NCBI GenBank assembly: GCA_033439765.1 | Contig: JAULSN010000002.1 | Span: forward strand, 7,130,001-7,194,000 | Direction: 5' to 3' | DNA: 64,000 bases | Source of the DNA: Lasiosphaeria ovina | Taxonomy: Eukaryota > Ascomycota > Sordariomycetes > Sordariales > Lasiosphaeriaceae | Shown: in pieces, positions 33,001 through 44,176 of the stretch | Layout of the letters: each line of letters opens with the position of its first letter | Position numbering within the stretch: position 1 is the first letter of the stretch | Notes under the pieces: model-generated | Database searches by the model: none | What the model saw: only the letters and a program-made list of their open reading frames with translations | What the model was told of the DNA's origin: nothing | Made by a program: the position numbers and the translations under genes

Positions 33001-35504
33001 CGGAGCAGCCGCTTTATGCTCAGTCGGCCGGCCTCCTGCGCGCCGCCAAGCAAGAAGACACCACCAAGCGCTACGTGTTGCTCGACTTTGAGATCACTCC
33101 CGGCTCTGCCAAGGACGCTTCGTGGTCAGCTGACACAGTCCCGCATATCGTGCAGGCCTTGAAGCAGAGCTTCGACACGCGCGTCGACACGGCCGAGATA
33201 GAGTGGGAGTACGCCGTAAAGGATGGCATGTTGCACGTGCCTCGCTTCTACCCCAGCCTGGCCGAAGACCGCGCGTCCAGCGAGACACCGGTCGACCCGA
33301 CACCGGTCGAGCAGCCGCTGTGGCAGCCTAACCGGCCGCTGCTGTGGGAGACGGTGCAGACGGTAGGCACGCTAAGCAACCTGTACTTCACCGACGACCC
33401 GAAGGCGGGCGAGCCGTCGCTGCCGTCGGGCTACGTCGAGATCAAGACGCAGGCACTGGGGCTCAACTTCCGTGACGTGCTGGTCGCTCTGGGCCAGATC
33501 GACGAGTCGCGCTATATGCACGACGCCGCCGGCATCGTCACGCGGCTGGGGCCTGACACCGAGGCAAGTGGCCTGAAGGTGGGCGACCGCGTCGCTGGTG
33601 CGCTCGAGGGGCGCTTTGCTACGCACCCGCGCGCGCTGTGGACTGGCTTCGCCAAGATTCCCGACGACATGTCGTGGGAGGAGGCTGCTTCGCTGCCGTG
33701 TATCTTCTTGACCACTTACCTCTGCCTGTTTGACGTCGCGCGCCTCCAGCCCGGCGAGCGCGTGCTGATCCACGCCGGCAGCGGTGGTGTCGGCCAGTCG
33801 GCCATCATGTTGGCCCTACATGCGGGCGCCGAGGTGTTTGCGACGTGCAGCAGCGAGTCAAAGAAGGAGCTGCTGATGGAGCAGTACGGGCTGGACGCGG
33901 ACCACATCCTCTCCAGTCGCGACGCGTCCTTCGCGGCAGCCATCAACGCGCGCACCGGCGGCGCCGGCGTCGACGTCGTCATTAACTCGCTGTCGGGCCC
34001 GCTCCTCAAGGCGACGTGGGACTGCATGGCGCGCTTTGGCCGCTTCGTCGAGATCGGCAAGGTGGACATGGAAGCAGGCCGCCGTCTCGATCTGACACCG
34101 TTGACGCGCAATGCCACCATCGTGGGCTTCGACCTGATCCAGTGGTGCATGTACAACGGGAAAGCCGTGCACCGCGCGTGGCAGTCTCTGATGAAGCTGT
34201 GGAACGAGAAGGCCATCCGCGCCGTGCACCCCATCGTCACGTACCCCATTGGGGAGATGGAGACGGCCATGCGTCGCATGCAGCGCGGCGCGCACGTCGG
34301 CAAGCTGGTGCTGGTGCCTGCGCCCGACGCCCGCTTCAAGGTCCTGACACGCACTTCCAGCTTCGCCAGCCTGGACGACCCCAACGCGACCTATCTGATT
34401 GCGGGTGGTCTCGGCGGCATCGGCCGTGCCCTGGCCGAGTGGATGATGGAGCGCGGGGCACGGAACATCCTGGTGGTGTCGCGTCGCGCCGAGTCGCACG
34501 CGGCAGCGGAGCCGTTGGTCTCGCGCGGGCGGACCCGGGAATGCAACGTGGTGGTGCGCAACTGCGACATCGCCAAGGCGGACCAGCTCGTCGCGCTGCT
34601 GGCAGAGGTGGCAAAGACGATGCCGCCCATCCGCGGTGTGGTGCAGGCGGCCATGGCTCTGCACGACACAATCATCCAGCGCATGACGTTTGAGCAATGG
34701 CAGTCCAGCACCCAGCCCAAGGTTGTCGGCTCCCTCAACCTGCACAACCACCTGCCCAAAGACCTGCGCTTCTTCGTCATGCTGTCGTCGGCGTCGGGCG
34801 TGGTGGGCTTGGTGTCCCAGGCCAACTATGCCGCCGGCAACACCTTCCAGGACGCACTGGCGCGGCACCGGGCAGCGCAAGGCCTGGCGGCCGTTGCCAT
34901 CGATTTGCCGGCCGTGGCCGATGTGGGCGTCGTGACCGAATCAAGCGACACGCTGATGCGGGCGCGCCTCGAGCGAACACTCGGATCCGGGTCCATTTCC
35001 ATCGGGCGCGTGCTGCGGCTGATTGAGGCTGCCGTGGTGACGCCGTCGCGGTCCGACAACGTAAACGCTGCGCAGGTTGTCACGGGCATCGTTGCATGGG
35101 ACCGCATCACGACAGGGGCGAATCCCAAGCGCGACCGGCGGTTCTGGACGATGCGGCTGGCCAACAGCGGCAAGGGGGCGGGAAGCGGCGGGTCCGGAGG
35201 AGCCAAGAACCCGGATGAGGTATTGAAGCAGGAGTTGGCGGGGGCGTCGAGCGACGATGCGCTCGGGCTGGTCATGGGCGCGCTGGTGCGCAAGGTGGCT
35301 GCCCTGTTCAACCTGGTGGCGGCCGAGATCGACACCAGCTCGGGCCTGAGCGCTGTGGGTGTCGACTCGCTGGTGGCCGTCGAGCTGCGCAACTGGCTGA
35401 GTTCTGTGGTCCAGGCCAAGGTCACCGTTTTCGAGATTCTGCAGACGGCCACCATGCGCGAGTTTTCCAAGCTGGTCGTCGGAAGGAGTGCCTTGGTTGT
35501 CTAG
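27047..35504 (+). CDS. Highly reducing type I polyketide synthase (KS-AT-DH-MT-ER-KR-ACP)
   Basis: Six exons, 27047-27307, 27366-27449, 27524-27581, 27667-28000, 28064-29454 and 29572-35504, give about 2686 residues; the ATG at 27047 has a better context than 27026. KS about 33-455 with Cys203 (DVGCSTSL), His339 (EAHMTGT), His379 (NLGHTE). An Asn-Gly-His-Thr linker follows (472-575). AT has SHSSGE with Ser756. DH has His1084 ([15 protein letters not shown]) and Asp1282 (TTLDSL). MT about 1450-1760, but its SAM loop reads LEIGGRSGA instead of LEIGAGTGG. ER has [11 protein letters not shown] near 2110; KR has [13 protein letters not shown] near 2317 and YAAGN; ACP Ser2642 in GVDSL. It makes a reduced chain, probably passed to the non-reducing PKS at 55934. 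N-terminal Thr12 comes from an (ACG)n repeat. Confidence 0.95.
27062..27097 (+). repeat. (ACG)12 coding microsatellite
   Basis: Twelve perfect ACG codons give a run of 12 threonines at residues 6-17 of the HR-PKS, ahead of the KS domain. Confidence 0.9.
28741..29051 (+). repeat. Coding minisatellite, 12-bp unit (Thr-Asn-Gly-His)
   Basis: From 28941 the unit ACCAACGGGCAC is repeated eight times without a change, then once with variation; upstream to about 28741 lie older diverged units (GCCAATGGCCAT and similar). In frame, it encodes Asn-Gly-x-x repeats between KS and AT of the HR-PKS. Identical 3' copies beside diverged 5' copies show recent expansion. Confidence 0.92.
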
Positions 35505-36427
35505 ATCTAGTTCTAGTTCTTGGGATTGAACAGGAGGAGTCTGGTAATGGAAGACTGGGTGTTGGAAGACGGTTATTTTTCTGAGGCGCAATGTTGTTAG
35601 GTATTTCTCTTTCGCTTCTCCTTGGGATGCGCTGTACTGGCTGTCTGTTCTGCTGAAGTTAGTCAAATTATTTTGTAGTTCCAAGTCGAGATCGCGCGTG
35701 GTTCAATTGATGTTTCGTTCAAAAGGTCCGGCCCTGACTGCTGGAAATCCAGCGGAGTGCCTTCCATTCAGCATTGGTGGGGTACGGGAGCTCGGTGGAC
35801 TCACAGCGCTTCCTCTGCTGACTGTGGCCAATCAGAACACGGGAAGCAAACACAGGCATCAGAACACGGGAAGCAAACGCAGGCCACTGGAAAAAGACGG
35901 GGGACGTGAATTCACAAGAACAAAGCGGCTTGAGCTTCCATCCAGAGCCCAGGCAGCACGACAGGACCACGTTGACGGTTGGCATGATCCAAATGAATAC
36001 TAGTCGTGACAGGTAACGGGCCATAGGCTGATGACACACCCCGCAGAGCACGTCTCGCACATAAGAATCCGCGAGATTAATTTTAATTCATTCATCCACC
36101 AGCACCTTTGCCGTCTCTCTCCAGTTTCTTGTGACAACATGTCCTGGTGCAGGCGGCGAATGACCGCTTTTATTGCTGCAGGCCATCATGCAGCCTCCAG
36201 TTGTCCGGCTCCAGGCACCTTGGAACCATCTCGCCTGCTCTGCCTGTCAAAGTACATGCGCTGGGGTCAATCGGAAGTACGTAGGTACTTAAGAAAGCAA
36301 AAAGAAAATTGAAAATTTACGAAACGCCATCTGGATTCTTCTTGATACGCTCCGATTTGCATCCAACATCCTCGCCGAAAGACACCAGACGCATCACCCA
36401 AGGGCCCGTTGGTCTAAGGCGAAGCCA
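35505..36427. other. Intergenic after HR-PKS with a short tandem duplication
   Basis: No supported gene. A 27-base unit, CAGAACACGGGAAGCAAAC plus a variable tail, is duplicated at about 35831-35884. Confidence 0.45.
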
Positions 36428-37558
36428 ATGTATACCGTAAAGGCCCTCATAAAGTCGAATGCCCCTTGTGAGCGTCTGCGCCGTCTATTTCGTCAGGATC
36501 CTGAGCAGCCAATCCCGGCTTGGCCCATCGCAGCAGACGCAGACTGCAACCTCTATCTCGGCTCGTGTCTCTTCCGACGGCCCCGCGACATTCTCTTCGA
36601 GATCTTGGACCACCTGCCGCCCGAGAGCCTGCTCTGCCTCTCCCTAACATGCAAGGTCTTATCCAACCTGTTTGGCGAGGCTGCCGCGAGACGCGTCAGG
36701 ACCAGTCCCGAGAGTAAGAAGGCCCTCCTCCTGCTGCCCGAGGGAGAAGTCGCAGACCGGTGCCTCTTCTGCCACGACTGTATCGCACTGCACAGGATCA
36801 ACATTCGGCCGAGGCAGCGGTGGCGAGGGCGAGGGCGAGCTCACCCCGACGGCATCCGCATGGCTGGCTGCTCGTTTAGTACGCTTTATTGGCACGGTTT
36901 CAACTTCGGGAGCCCGCTGCGGTTCAACTTCCACCACGCCCGGGCGGCCACGAACAAACATCACTACGGCGCCGACGCCGGGCTGCCCGTTGACGTCTTC
37001 CGCTTCGACAACGCGTCGATACGTCTTAGCCTATGGAGCTACTTAACGTTTCACCACGGTAGCCTGTTTAAGGCTCATCCCCTTAGCTTTCTCGCATGGA
37101 TGTAGAGCTGGTCGGCCAAGGTCGTCGACGACGGCCAACTGCTCCTCCGGTCCGTGTCCACCCTGGCCGAATGCTCCCTGGGCCGCGGACGGCGGTTTCG
37201 CCGCGCCCTGGATGAGGTGCCCGTATGGCTCTGCCACCACCGATATTCGGATGCTGGATGGCGCTGGACCTCCGAGTGGAGACGAGTGAAAGGACTGCCA
37301 CTGGATGCGGAAGAGCCCAAGAACGGCGGCGGGAGCCCGGATGACGAGCCGCTTCGACCCGGCAGCTTTGGGGACTCGTGCCATCTGTGCCTCACCGACA
37401 TACGCACCGTCGTCGAGTGGAAGAACGGGAAGGCGGGGATACGGCAGCCCTGCTGGGTGCGGCGTTCTGGCGGGCGCTGAGTCGTCTCCATCACTGCTTA
37501 TCACAACCTTGGAACTTACCGCAATCCGGAAGACAGGCTGTGGAGAGCTTTTAGATGA
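36428..37558 (+). pseudogene. F-box protein gene with two in-frame stop codons
   Basis: One continuous frame from ATG 36428 to TGA 37556-37558 (377 codons) is interrupted by TAG at 37103-37105 and TGA at 37478-37480. The N-terminal part has an F-box (PRDILFEILDHLPPESLLCL, about residues 53-72) and a Cys pair CLFCHDC. After the TAG the same frame continues as SWSAKVVDDGQLLLRSVST and, later, CHLCLTDI; after the TGA it continues as TAYHNLGTYRNPEDRLW. This order matches the F-box proteins common in filamentous fungi, so all three pieces look like one former gene. Both stops could come from single C-to-T changes (CAG to TAG, CGA to TGA). An intron over each stop is possible but no good splice pair is visible. 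Confidence 0.65.
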
Positions 37559-38450
37559 TCTGAGTCTGAGGGACCGTTCCCGACGCGGGAAGAGATGGGA
37601 TGTCCGGGTGAGGCTGTGGAACAGGCCTGGCTAGCAGTGCCTGGAGCGTGACGGGTTGCCAGAAGGACTCGGGCCGGGAGACCGGGGTGAGACTTGTGTG
37701 CTCTGACCGGGGATTTCAAATAGCGGAAGTATGGGGGTTGCGAGGGAGGTAGCTAAACACACAAGAATAGCATGCATGCGAGCACCTGGGTGCGGTAGGT
37801 ACCTAGGTAGCCATCTTGCCCAACTCAGGTGAGGATAATTATACATGCATAATTACACTACTTTCCTAGTATGAAACAAGATCAAGAAAGGAGTACCCAA
37901 AATAGAAACTACTTATCTTGGTCCCGACAGATATTATCTGCGGCTGAAAGCCTGAATCAACATCAAGGTACTGGCTACAAAATAGAGCTAGGCGGGGTCA
38001 CACTCTGTGCGGACACTGGTGACTATTGTCTCGATGCAGCAGCCTTTCACCTCCCTCTACCGAAGATCTCATCCATAAGATGATGTACAATTCGAGAGCA
38101 GTACCACCTGCTTCTTTGAGACTACATGGATTAACCTGCCTTACAGATCAAACCAAAAGCATAATTAATAGCTAAATTCAGCATTAAAATTGGCACCGGC
38201 AATGGTTAAGCGATAAACATATGTGAATTTGGTCAAAAGACGGCTCTTAGCACCCTAGAAAAATAGGGGTTCAACGAGGTAATAAGTGTTTAGCAACCAC
38301 ATCGCTGGGGACGACATGGAGAGCAGTGGACAGCACCTACCTGGCCTCAACAAAGAGTGCGAGTAAGGACGTATCAGATAGAGAGAGACCTTGGAATATG
38401 TATTAAAGAATTCTATAACACGTACCCGGCCTTAGGAATCTTTGGCCCAA
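37559..38450. other. AT-rich intergenic stretch
   Basis: About 890 bases, AT-rich in its second half, with no supported gene. TAGGTACCTAGGTAG at 37796-37810 is a palindromic motif seen elsewhere in the window. Confidence 0.4.
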
Positions 38451-41192
38451 CTAATTCCAAAGAGATTGATATGAAACGTGCCAAAGTAAATATCTAACCT
38501 GCCTACCTTTGTTCAAAACGCGTTTCGATGAATCAATACGTAGGCCCGGTCTCATACCCCGTCTCCTCGATATAAGTATCCCACGTAGCCTAAATATCCA
38601 GTCAGTCTCCAGTTTCGACTCATCAGGGCACGCGGGAGTGGGGAGAGGGAGGAGACCAACCCAGTCAAAATCCATCTCGAACGAGAAACTGCCCGGAACA
38701 GCAGCATCAAAAGGCGGGCTGCCGCCATCAGGAAGTCCCGAAAACAGCAGCTGGTCCGCCGGCACTTCGACCGCCGACACCGTCGCTGCCGCCGCCGTCT
38801 CGGTCCGAAAGCTCGACAGCAGCCCAATAAGAAACTGGTGCACCCTCCGGGCCTCCTCGCACACGTCCATGGCCTTCTCGAGGAGGACACACGACCTCTC
38901 GAGCGCGGCCAGCAGAGCCGCGCTGCTCGGGCTCCCGTCGTCTTCATCACGCCGCTGTAACAGCGGCGACATGTTGGCATTGCTGTTGGCATTCTTCCGC
39001 CGCAGCGCCAGCTCAAGAAACAGCACCATGGCGCCGAGCATGAGCATCTGGCGCGTCTGTGAGATGCGGTAAAAGGCCGGCTCCAGCAGCTCCTGGAAGG
39101 CCAGCAGGCCGAGCGCCGAGGCAACGCAGCGGTCGCGCGACAGCCGGAACCGCTCGCCGCTGCCGCCGCCGCCTTCGTGGTGCTGGTTGTGCGCCTTGGC
39201 CAGGAACTTGCGGTGCAGCGTGCACATGCCGCGGTGATACATGCCCACGAGGCTCATGTTGGAGAAGTTGGCCGGGCTGCTGCTGCGCGCCGCCGAAGCG
39301 GCACCGACAGACGCTGCGGTGGGTGGCGGCGTGGCAAGGGGCGCTGACGGCAGCGTCTGCGCCGACACCTTCATGTACGGCGGGAAGGTGTCATAGACGG
39401 CGGCGAGAGCGCGGTCGATCTCGAGCACCGTGTCGTACGAGCCCAGCGTTGGGGTGCTGTTGAAGTCGGCGACGCGGCCAAGCTCGCGGAACAGGCGGCC
39501 CTTGACGATCAGGTACGTGGCGGCCGTGGTGTCGGCCAGCGGGCGCGACGGCGGCAGCGCCACCATGTCCTCGACCAGTTCCCAGTCGTGCACGTTGCGC
39601 GGCTCCAGGGCGTCGGCGTACAGCGCCGACATGGTGCGTGGGAAGCCGCCGAGGAACGACGCCATGTCGTCCATGCTGACGACCGACGACCACACGCGCC
39701 GGCGGTACTCGGCTTGTAGCGTGCTGATGCCGCTTGACGAGGGCGAGGGATACGAGCCGGGGTCGCGGTGGTAGCCCATGTTGACGGCGGCGCGGACCAC
39801 GACGCCCGTCATGATCCACAGGCCGCGGCGGTTGTCGTCGCGGCGGTTGAGCTCGGCCGTGGCGTTGAACCGCAGCGTCTCGACCGTGTAGGGCAGGCAC
39901 TTGGCCACGTCGCCGTTGAGCAGGCACTGGGCGGTGCGCATGCGGTAGAGCTGGAAGAAGGACTCGGACAGGCCCTCGTACTCGGGAGGTTCGCCGTACT
40001 GTAGAAATGCCAGCATGGTAATGCCGAGGATGGAAAAGATCAGGCCGAGCCAAATGAAGTCGGTGCTAGACGGGTCTTTCCAGTGCGCGGCGTACTCGCG
40101 CATAAAGGTCGGTTCGTGGAGGATGGCTGGACTTGTGTGAGGGCTGCGTGGGAAAACCCATGCTGCGGGTGGACAGGGAGTACTTACGGGGAATGGCGAT
40201 GGGAAAGTTTTGGCGGTCAAAGAATTGGGCGATGAGCCAGTCGACCTCGTGCTTGGGTGGCAGGCTGGAGAGGATGCTTATCCGGTCGAGCGGCTTCACC
40301 TGGTCGTACAGCAGGCTTGAGCCGTCGACTGTGTGTGAGGGAGCGGATCGGAGGTTGTGGTCGCTGAACATGTCGTCTTGCTCATGCTGGTTCCACGTCC
40401 TCTTGAGCTCGTTGATCTAGGCCGGTTAGCAAGTGTGTGCAACAGAGACGTATTGGTTGCTATCTAGCAAAACTGGGGGTACCTGCTTCCTGGAGCACAA
40501 CCGACAAGTCGTCCCCGCCAATGTATACGGAACGGAGTCCATCCATGACCGTCTTGCCTGTGGCCGCCGCGAGCAAGTCGTCGGAGCTAGCAGCATCGGA
40601 CGAGTCGGTTCCGGGCGTCTTCTCGGGCGTCTTCTCGGGAGTGGAGATTGAGGCTCCAGTGCTACTCTGGGGCGGCGACAAGGGAAGCGGGCGCTCCGCA
40701 ATGAGCCTCCTGACCAGGTCCTCCAAGTGGACGATGCGCTGGCGCATCGACTCGCCGTTTATGCCGGCATCACTGCGGTAGCCGGCGAAATTGGAGCTGG
40801 CATCGGACCGGTCTCCGCCAACCAGGGATTGGGCCGGGCTTGCCCCGCGAAGTGCCGTCGGGGAATTGATATTTCCGGCACTTCCGGCAGCAGCGCTCAG
40901 GGGTCGGCGGAATTTGCATGTCACCTGCTCGTTTCGGGCCGTGCAGTTCTGGCACGGCTTCTCCCGGTTACACTTGAGTCTATCTCACTCGCATCGTGGT
41001 CAGCATCAGCATCAGCGTCAGCATCATCAGCATCATCAGCATCAACCCGTGCTCTGTCTCACTAAGAGAACCGGCTGGGTGGGGGCAGTGGGCGCGGGTA
41101 ATGGCACACTTTCTGGACCTGCAGGGGTCGCAGGACAGGGGAACACGGGAGCGCCGGTGTGCTTTGCGAAGTTCCAGCTGCTGGGACTGCAT
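38451..41192 (-). CDS. Zn2Cys6 transcription factor, likely cluster activator
   Basis: Four exons, 41192-41110, 40979-40487, 40416-40188 and 40126-38451, give about 826 residues. The binuclear zinc cluster is split by intron 1: CDPCRSRK joined to LKCNREKPCQNC and QVTC, a C-x2-C-x6-C-x5-C-x2-C-x8-C pattern. A fungal-specific TF domain follows (ILHEPTFMREYAAHW, RRVWSSVVSMDDMASFLGG). Exon 2 to 3 joins in frame only if the donor is GC (GAA|GCAGGT at 40486); this gives VLQE joined to INELK, as in relatives. Intron 1 contains a CAGCAT-type repeat. Position between the two PKSs suggests control of the cluster. The last ~30 residues are less certain. Confidence 0.87.
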
Positions 41193-41909
41193 GGCCGTCG
41201 TATGGCGTGTTGCCGAGTGTTTTTTGGGTAATTGGTTAAATCCAGTTGTTGAGTTGCAGCGAAGGTTGTGTGCGAGTCATGTCATGTCCACGGACGGGTA
41301 TATGCCGCGGGAGAGTGTTGTGGAATGTTTCCAGGATTCCGGGCTGAGGAACGCACGCTACTAATCCACCCTCGAGCGTGAAAGGCCTCGCCTCACAAGG
41401 CACCACTGAGGGTCCTTCACCCGCCTTGGCCCGACGAGCCAAGCACCCCTCGGACTTGGCCTTGGACACTTGTTGGACGCTGAGGCGGCGTGTGTGCGTG
41501 GCAAACATGCGGCAAGAGGCAGAGTCGTGTCACATGATCACTGGCCTGACCTGGCCGCAATTTAATTATCAGATAAAGGGCCAGGCCAGGTGCCAGGTAA
41601 AACCGCAAAATCCGCGGACTTAACACGTTCCTGACGTAAGTGTCTCATCTTCGCCCCTCCTTGTGCTGCTGTATCTCCATGGCGTGCTTTGAAACAGGCA
41701 AGGAGAGACAGACACATAAATATAGCAATCGAATTGCCGTTCTTGGAATTTGGCGTTGTTCACTCTCCACACTTCCTGACTCCCTACGTGCCGCGTGCCC
41801 ACCTGCTTGCTTGCCCACCAGCTCCCTGCCTGCCAAATCCGCCTTTCCTACTCACCAGTGACCAGCCAAAAAAAAAAAAAAAAAAAAACAGAGCTTCCGA
41901 CCCAACACG
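41193..41909. other. Divergent promoter region of TF and SDR
   Basis: About 720 bases between two outward-facing starts. A run of 21 A at 41868-41888 sits 21 bases before the SDR ATG; poly(dA) tracts commonly exclude nucleosomes in fungal promoters. No gene seen. Confidence 0.5.
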
Positions 41910-43035
41910 ATGCCTTCCTTCAAGGACTTTGTCCACACGCAGTTCCTGCTCAAGATCCCTGAGCCCACCACGTCCTTCGAGTCCAAGACCGTCATCGTGA
42001 CCGGCGCGAACGGAGGCCTTGGCCAGGAGATCATCAAGCACATTGTCCGCCTTGGCGCGGATAGGATCATCTGCGCCTGCCGCAGCCTGTCGCGCGGCGC
42101 CGAAGCCAAGAAGGCCATCGAGGCCGTGACCAGCTGCAAGCCTGACCTTATCGAAGTGTGGGAGCTCGACCTCGAATCGCCCCCCTCCATCAAGAACTTC
42201 GTCGAGCGCGCCAAGGGCCTGCCGCGCCTAGACACCGTCATCCACCTCGCTGGCATCCGCGCATTTGATTTCGGGGTTGTCTACGACACTGAGCGCACCC
42301 TGGCCGTCAACAACATCGGCACCTTCCTCGTGGGGCTGCCGCTGATCCCTAAGTTGAAGGAGACGGCCCGCACCTACAACACCACTCCCGTCATGACCAT
42401 CGTCGGGTCCGCGCTGTACGACATAGCCAAGTACCCCAAAGACCCGGGCGAGGACATATTCACCTACTTCACCGACAAGACCAAGGTGAACCCGTGGAAC
42501 CAGTTAAGCCCGCCCGCCCCTTCTTGATCCACTTGGTCCAGATAGCTAACCCGAACCGCCAAAACAGATACAACCTGTCCAAGCTGATACAGCTCTACAC
42601 GCTGATCAAGCTGGCGACGCTGGTGGACCCGCTCGACGGTGCCGAGCCGCACCCCATCGTGGTCAACTCGGTCGACCCGTGCTTCTGCGAGACGGGGCTT
42701 TCGCGCGAGGTGACAGGGCTAACGCGCGTCGTCACCAAGACGTTCGCCGCCATCGCCGCGCGGCCCGCCGACGACGGCGCCCGCCAGATCGTGCACGCCG
42801 CCTCCACCGGCCGCGAGACCCACGGCCTGTACATGCGCGCCGGCGCCATCCAGGCCTACAAGCCCATCGCTTCCGACCCCGCCAAGACCGAGTACCTGTG
42901 GGAGGTTTTGTCCAAGCGGCTGGTGAAGCTGGTGAGTTTTGTTTCTCCTTACTTCCCCTTCTCGGAAGAGAAGGTTCAAGCAATTACTGACACATTTGGA
43001 CGCAGGACCCGACTATCCTGGAGAACCTAAAGTGA
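41910..43035 (+). CDS. Short-chain dehydrogenase/reductase
   Basis: Three exons, 41910-42502, 42568-42931 and 43006-43035, give 328 residues. Cofactor loop TGANGGLGQ (residues 30-38), CRSLSRG after strand 2 suggesting NADP(H), and the catalytic YNLSK after intron 1; the partner Ser is in TIVGSALYD. The family reduces ketones or oxidises alcohols; the fungal relatives with this layout are often listed as retinol-dehydrogenase-like SDRs in metabolite clusters. The last exon supplies only nine residues. Probably tailors the polyketide; substrate not deducible. Confidence 0.87.
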
Positions 43036-44176
43036 CGGGATCATGAACGGGTAGATGGATAGGTGGATGTTCTCGCTAGATACCAACACACCAGTCTTTT
43101 CTCTATTTCTTTCTTTTGTCATCGATGATGCTAAAGGCACAGCACTTGTTTTAGTAGCTCAGGGTTCAGATAATAACCAGGAAGGGGATCAGCAAACAGC
43201 TGCAGAGGGGATAATTAGTTTTAGCCGAACCAGACAATTCGGATTTCTTCACTTAAAACAAAGGTTCAGAAAATTGATAGATATTCTCCTTATTCACAGG
43301 GGGGCAGGAAACCATTATTTGTAATTAGTTAAATGTGTAAGCCTTGGCTCTTTTGGCATTCGAGACTTGTCATTGACCGTAGTTACCTCGTCGCCAACAC
43401 CACTGGGGATCGACATTGGAAGCCGGCGATCTGCATGGCAACCTTGTTGAAGTACTTCAAGATCGGTGCATTTCTTCCCGAGTTAGGACGATAGTAATCA
43501 CGATATTTTAATCGGGTTAGCAGAAACCACAAACATCACAACATGCTTTAGGCCATGAGGTATAGTTCGGGTTAATACTCGGGACTGTCTCATTTCGTCC
43601 TTACATTGCATTCTACCGCGAGCTTAAAACTTTAACTCGTGAGAAACGGAACCTAGGCCCAGAGCGGTTAATCAAGGAGGTGAGAGCACTTGACAGCTTG
43701 TCATGCAGGTTATGGGGAAACTCTATTTTACATGTTTATTTCGTCTGCTCGACGAGGCTCTGCTGAAGGAGGGACTTTAACAGCTCTATTTTATATATAT
43801 CGCCCGTCTATAGAGACTAGGTATGTTCTTCCGAATGAATGTTGCTTGTGAGAAAGGTTCCATGGTCACATCCTGTCAAGAAACCGAAAGAGACACAAGG
43901 GCTATCTTCGATTTTCAAATAAGTCGTCTACTTTCGTATATGCCGCTATTGGCGTCTTATATCAACCCGCAAATCTAACAGTTGGTCTGAAATTGAAATT
44001 AAAAATACGAGGATGTTATGCAGTTTCGTCTTCACGCACAAATCAAGGGCCGCAACGATGTCAATAACGATTAAAATTGCTGTATGTATTTAAAAAATGG
44101 TATATGGCTAATATGCACCGCCACCGAAACCACAAACAACCTAATCTGAAGACTAATGACGAGCGCTGCTACCTAG
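43036..44176. other. AT-rich intergenic between SDR and MFS exporter
   Basis: About 1.1 kb between two converging genes, AT-rich with many TA-rich words. No supported gene or repeat. Confidence 0.45.

Noticed and set aside
33858..34880. 340-codon minus-strand frame inside the HR-PKS
   Set aside because: Overlaps ER and KR domains with conserved motifs on the plus strand; no motifs of its own.
37043..37504. Minus-strand frame of 153 codons opposite the F-box gene
   Set aside because: The plus strand keeps conserved F-box-family segments in a single frame on both sides of each stop, so the antisense frame is a shadow.
42719..42983. Minus-strand frames within the SDR gene
   Set aside because: Antisense shadows of the SDR second exon, which has YNLSK and correct splice sites.
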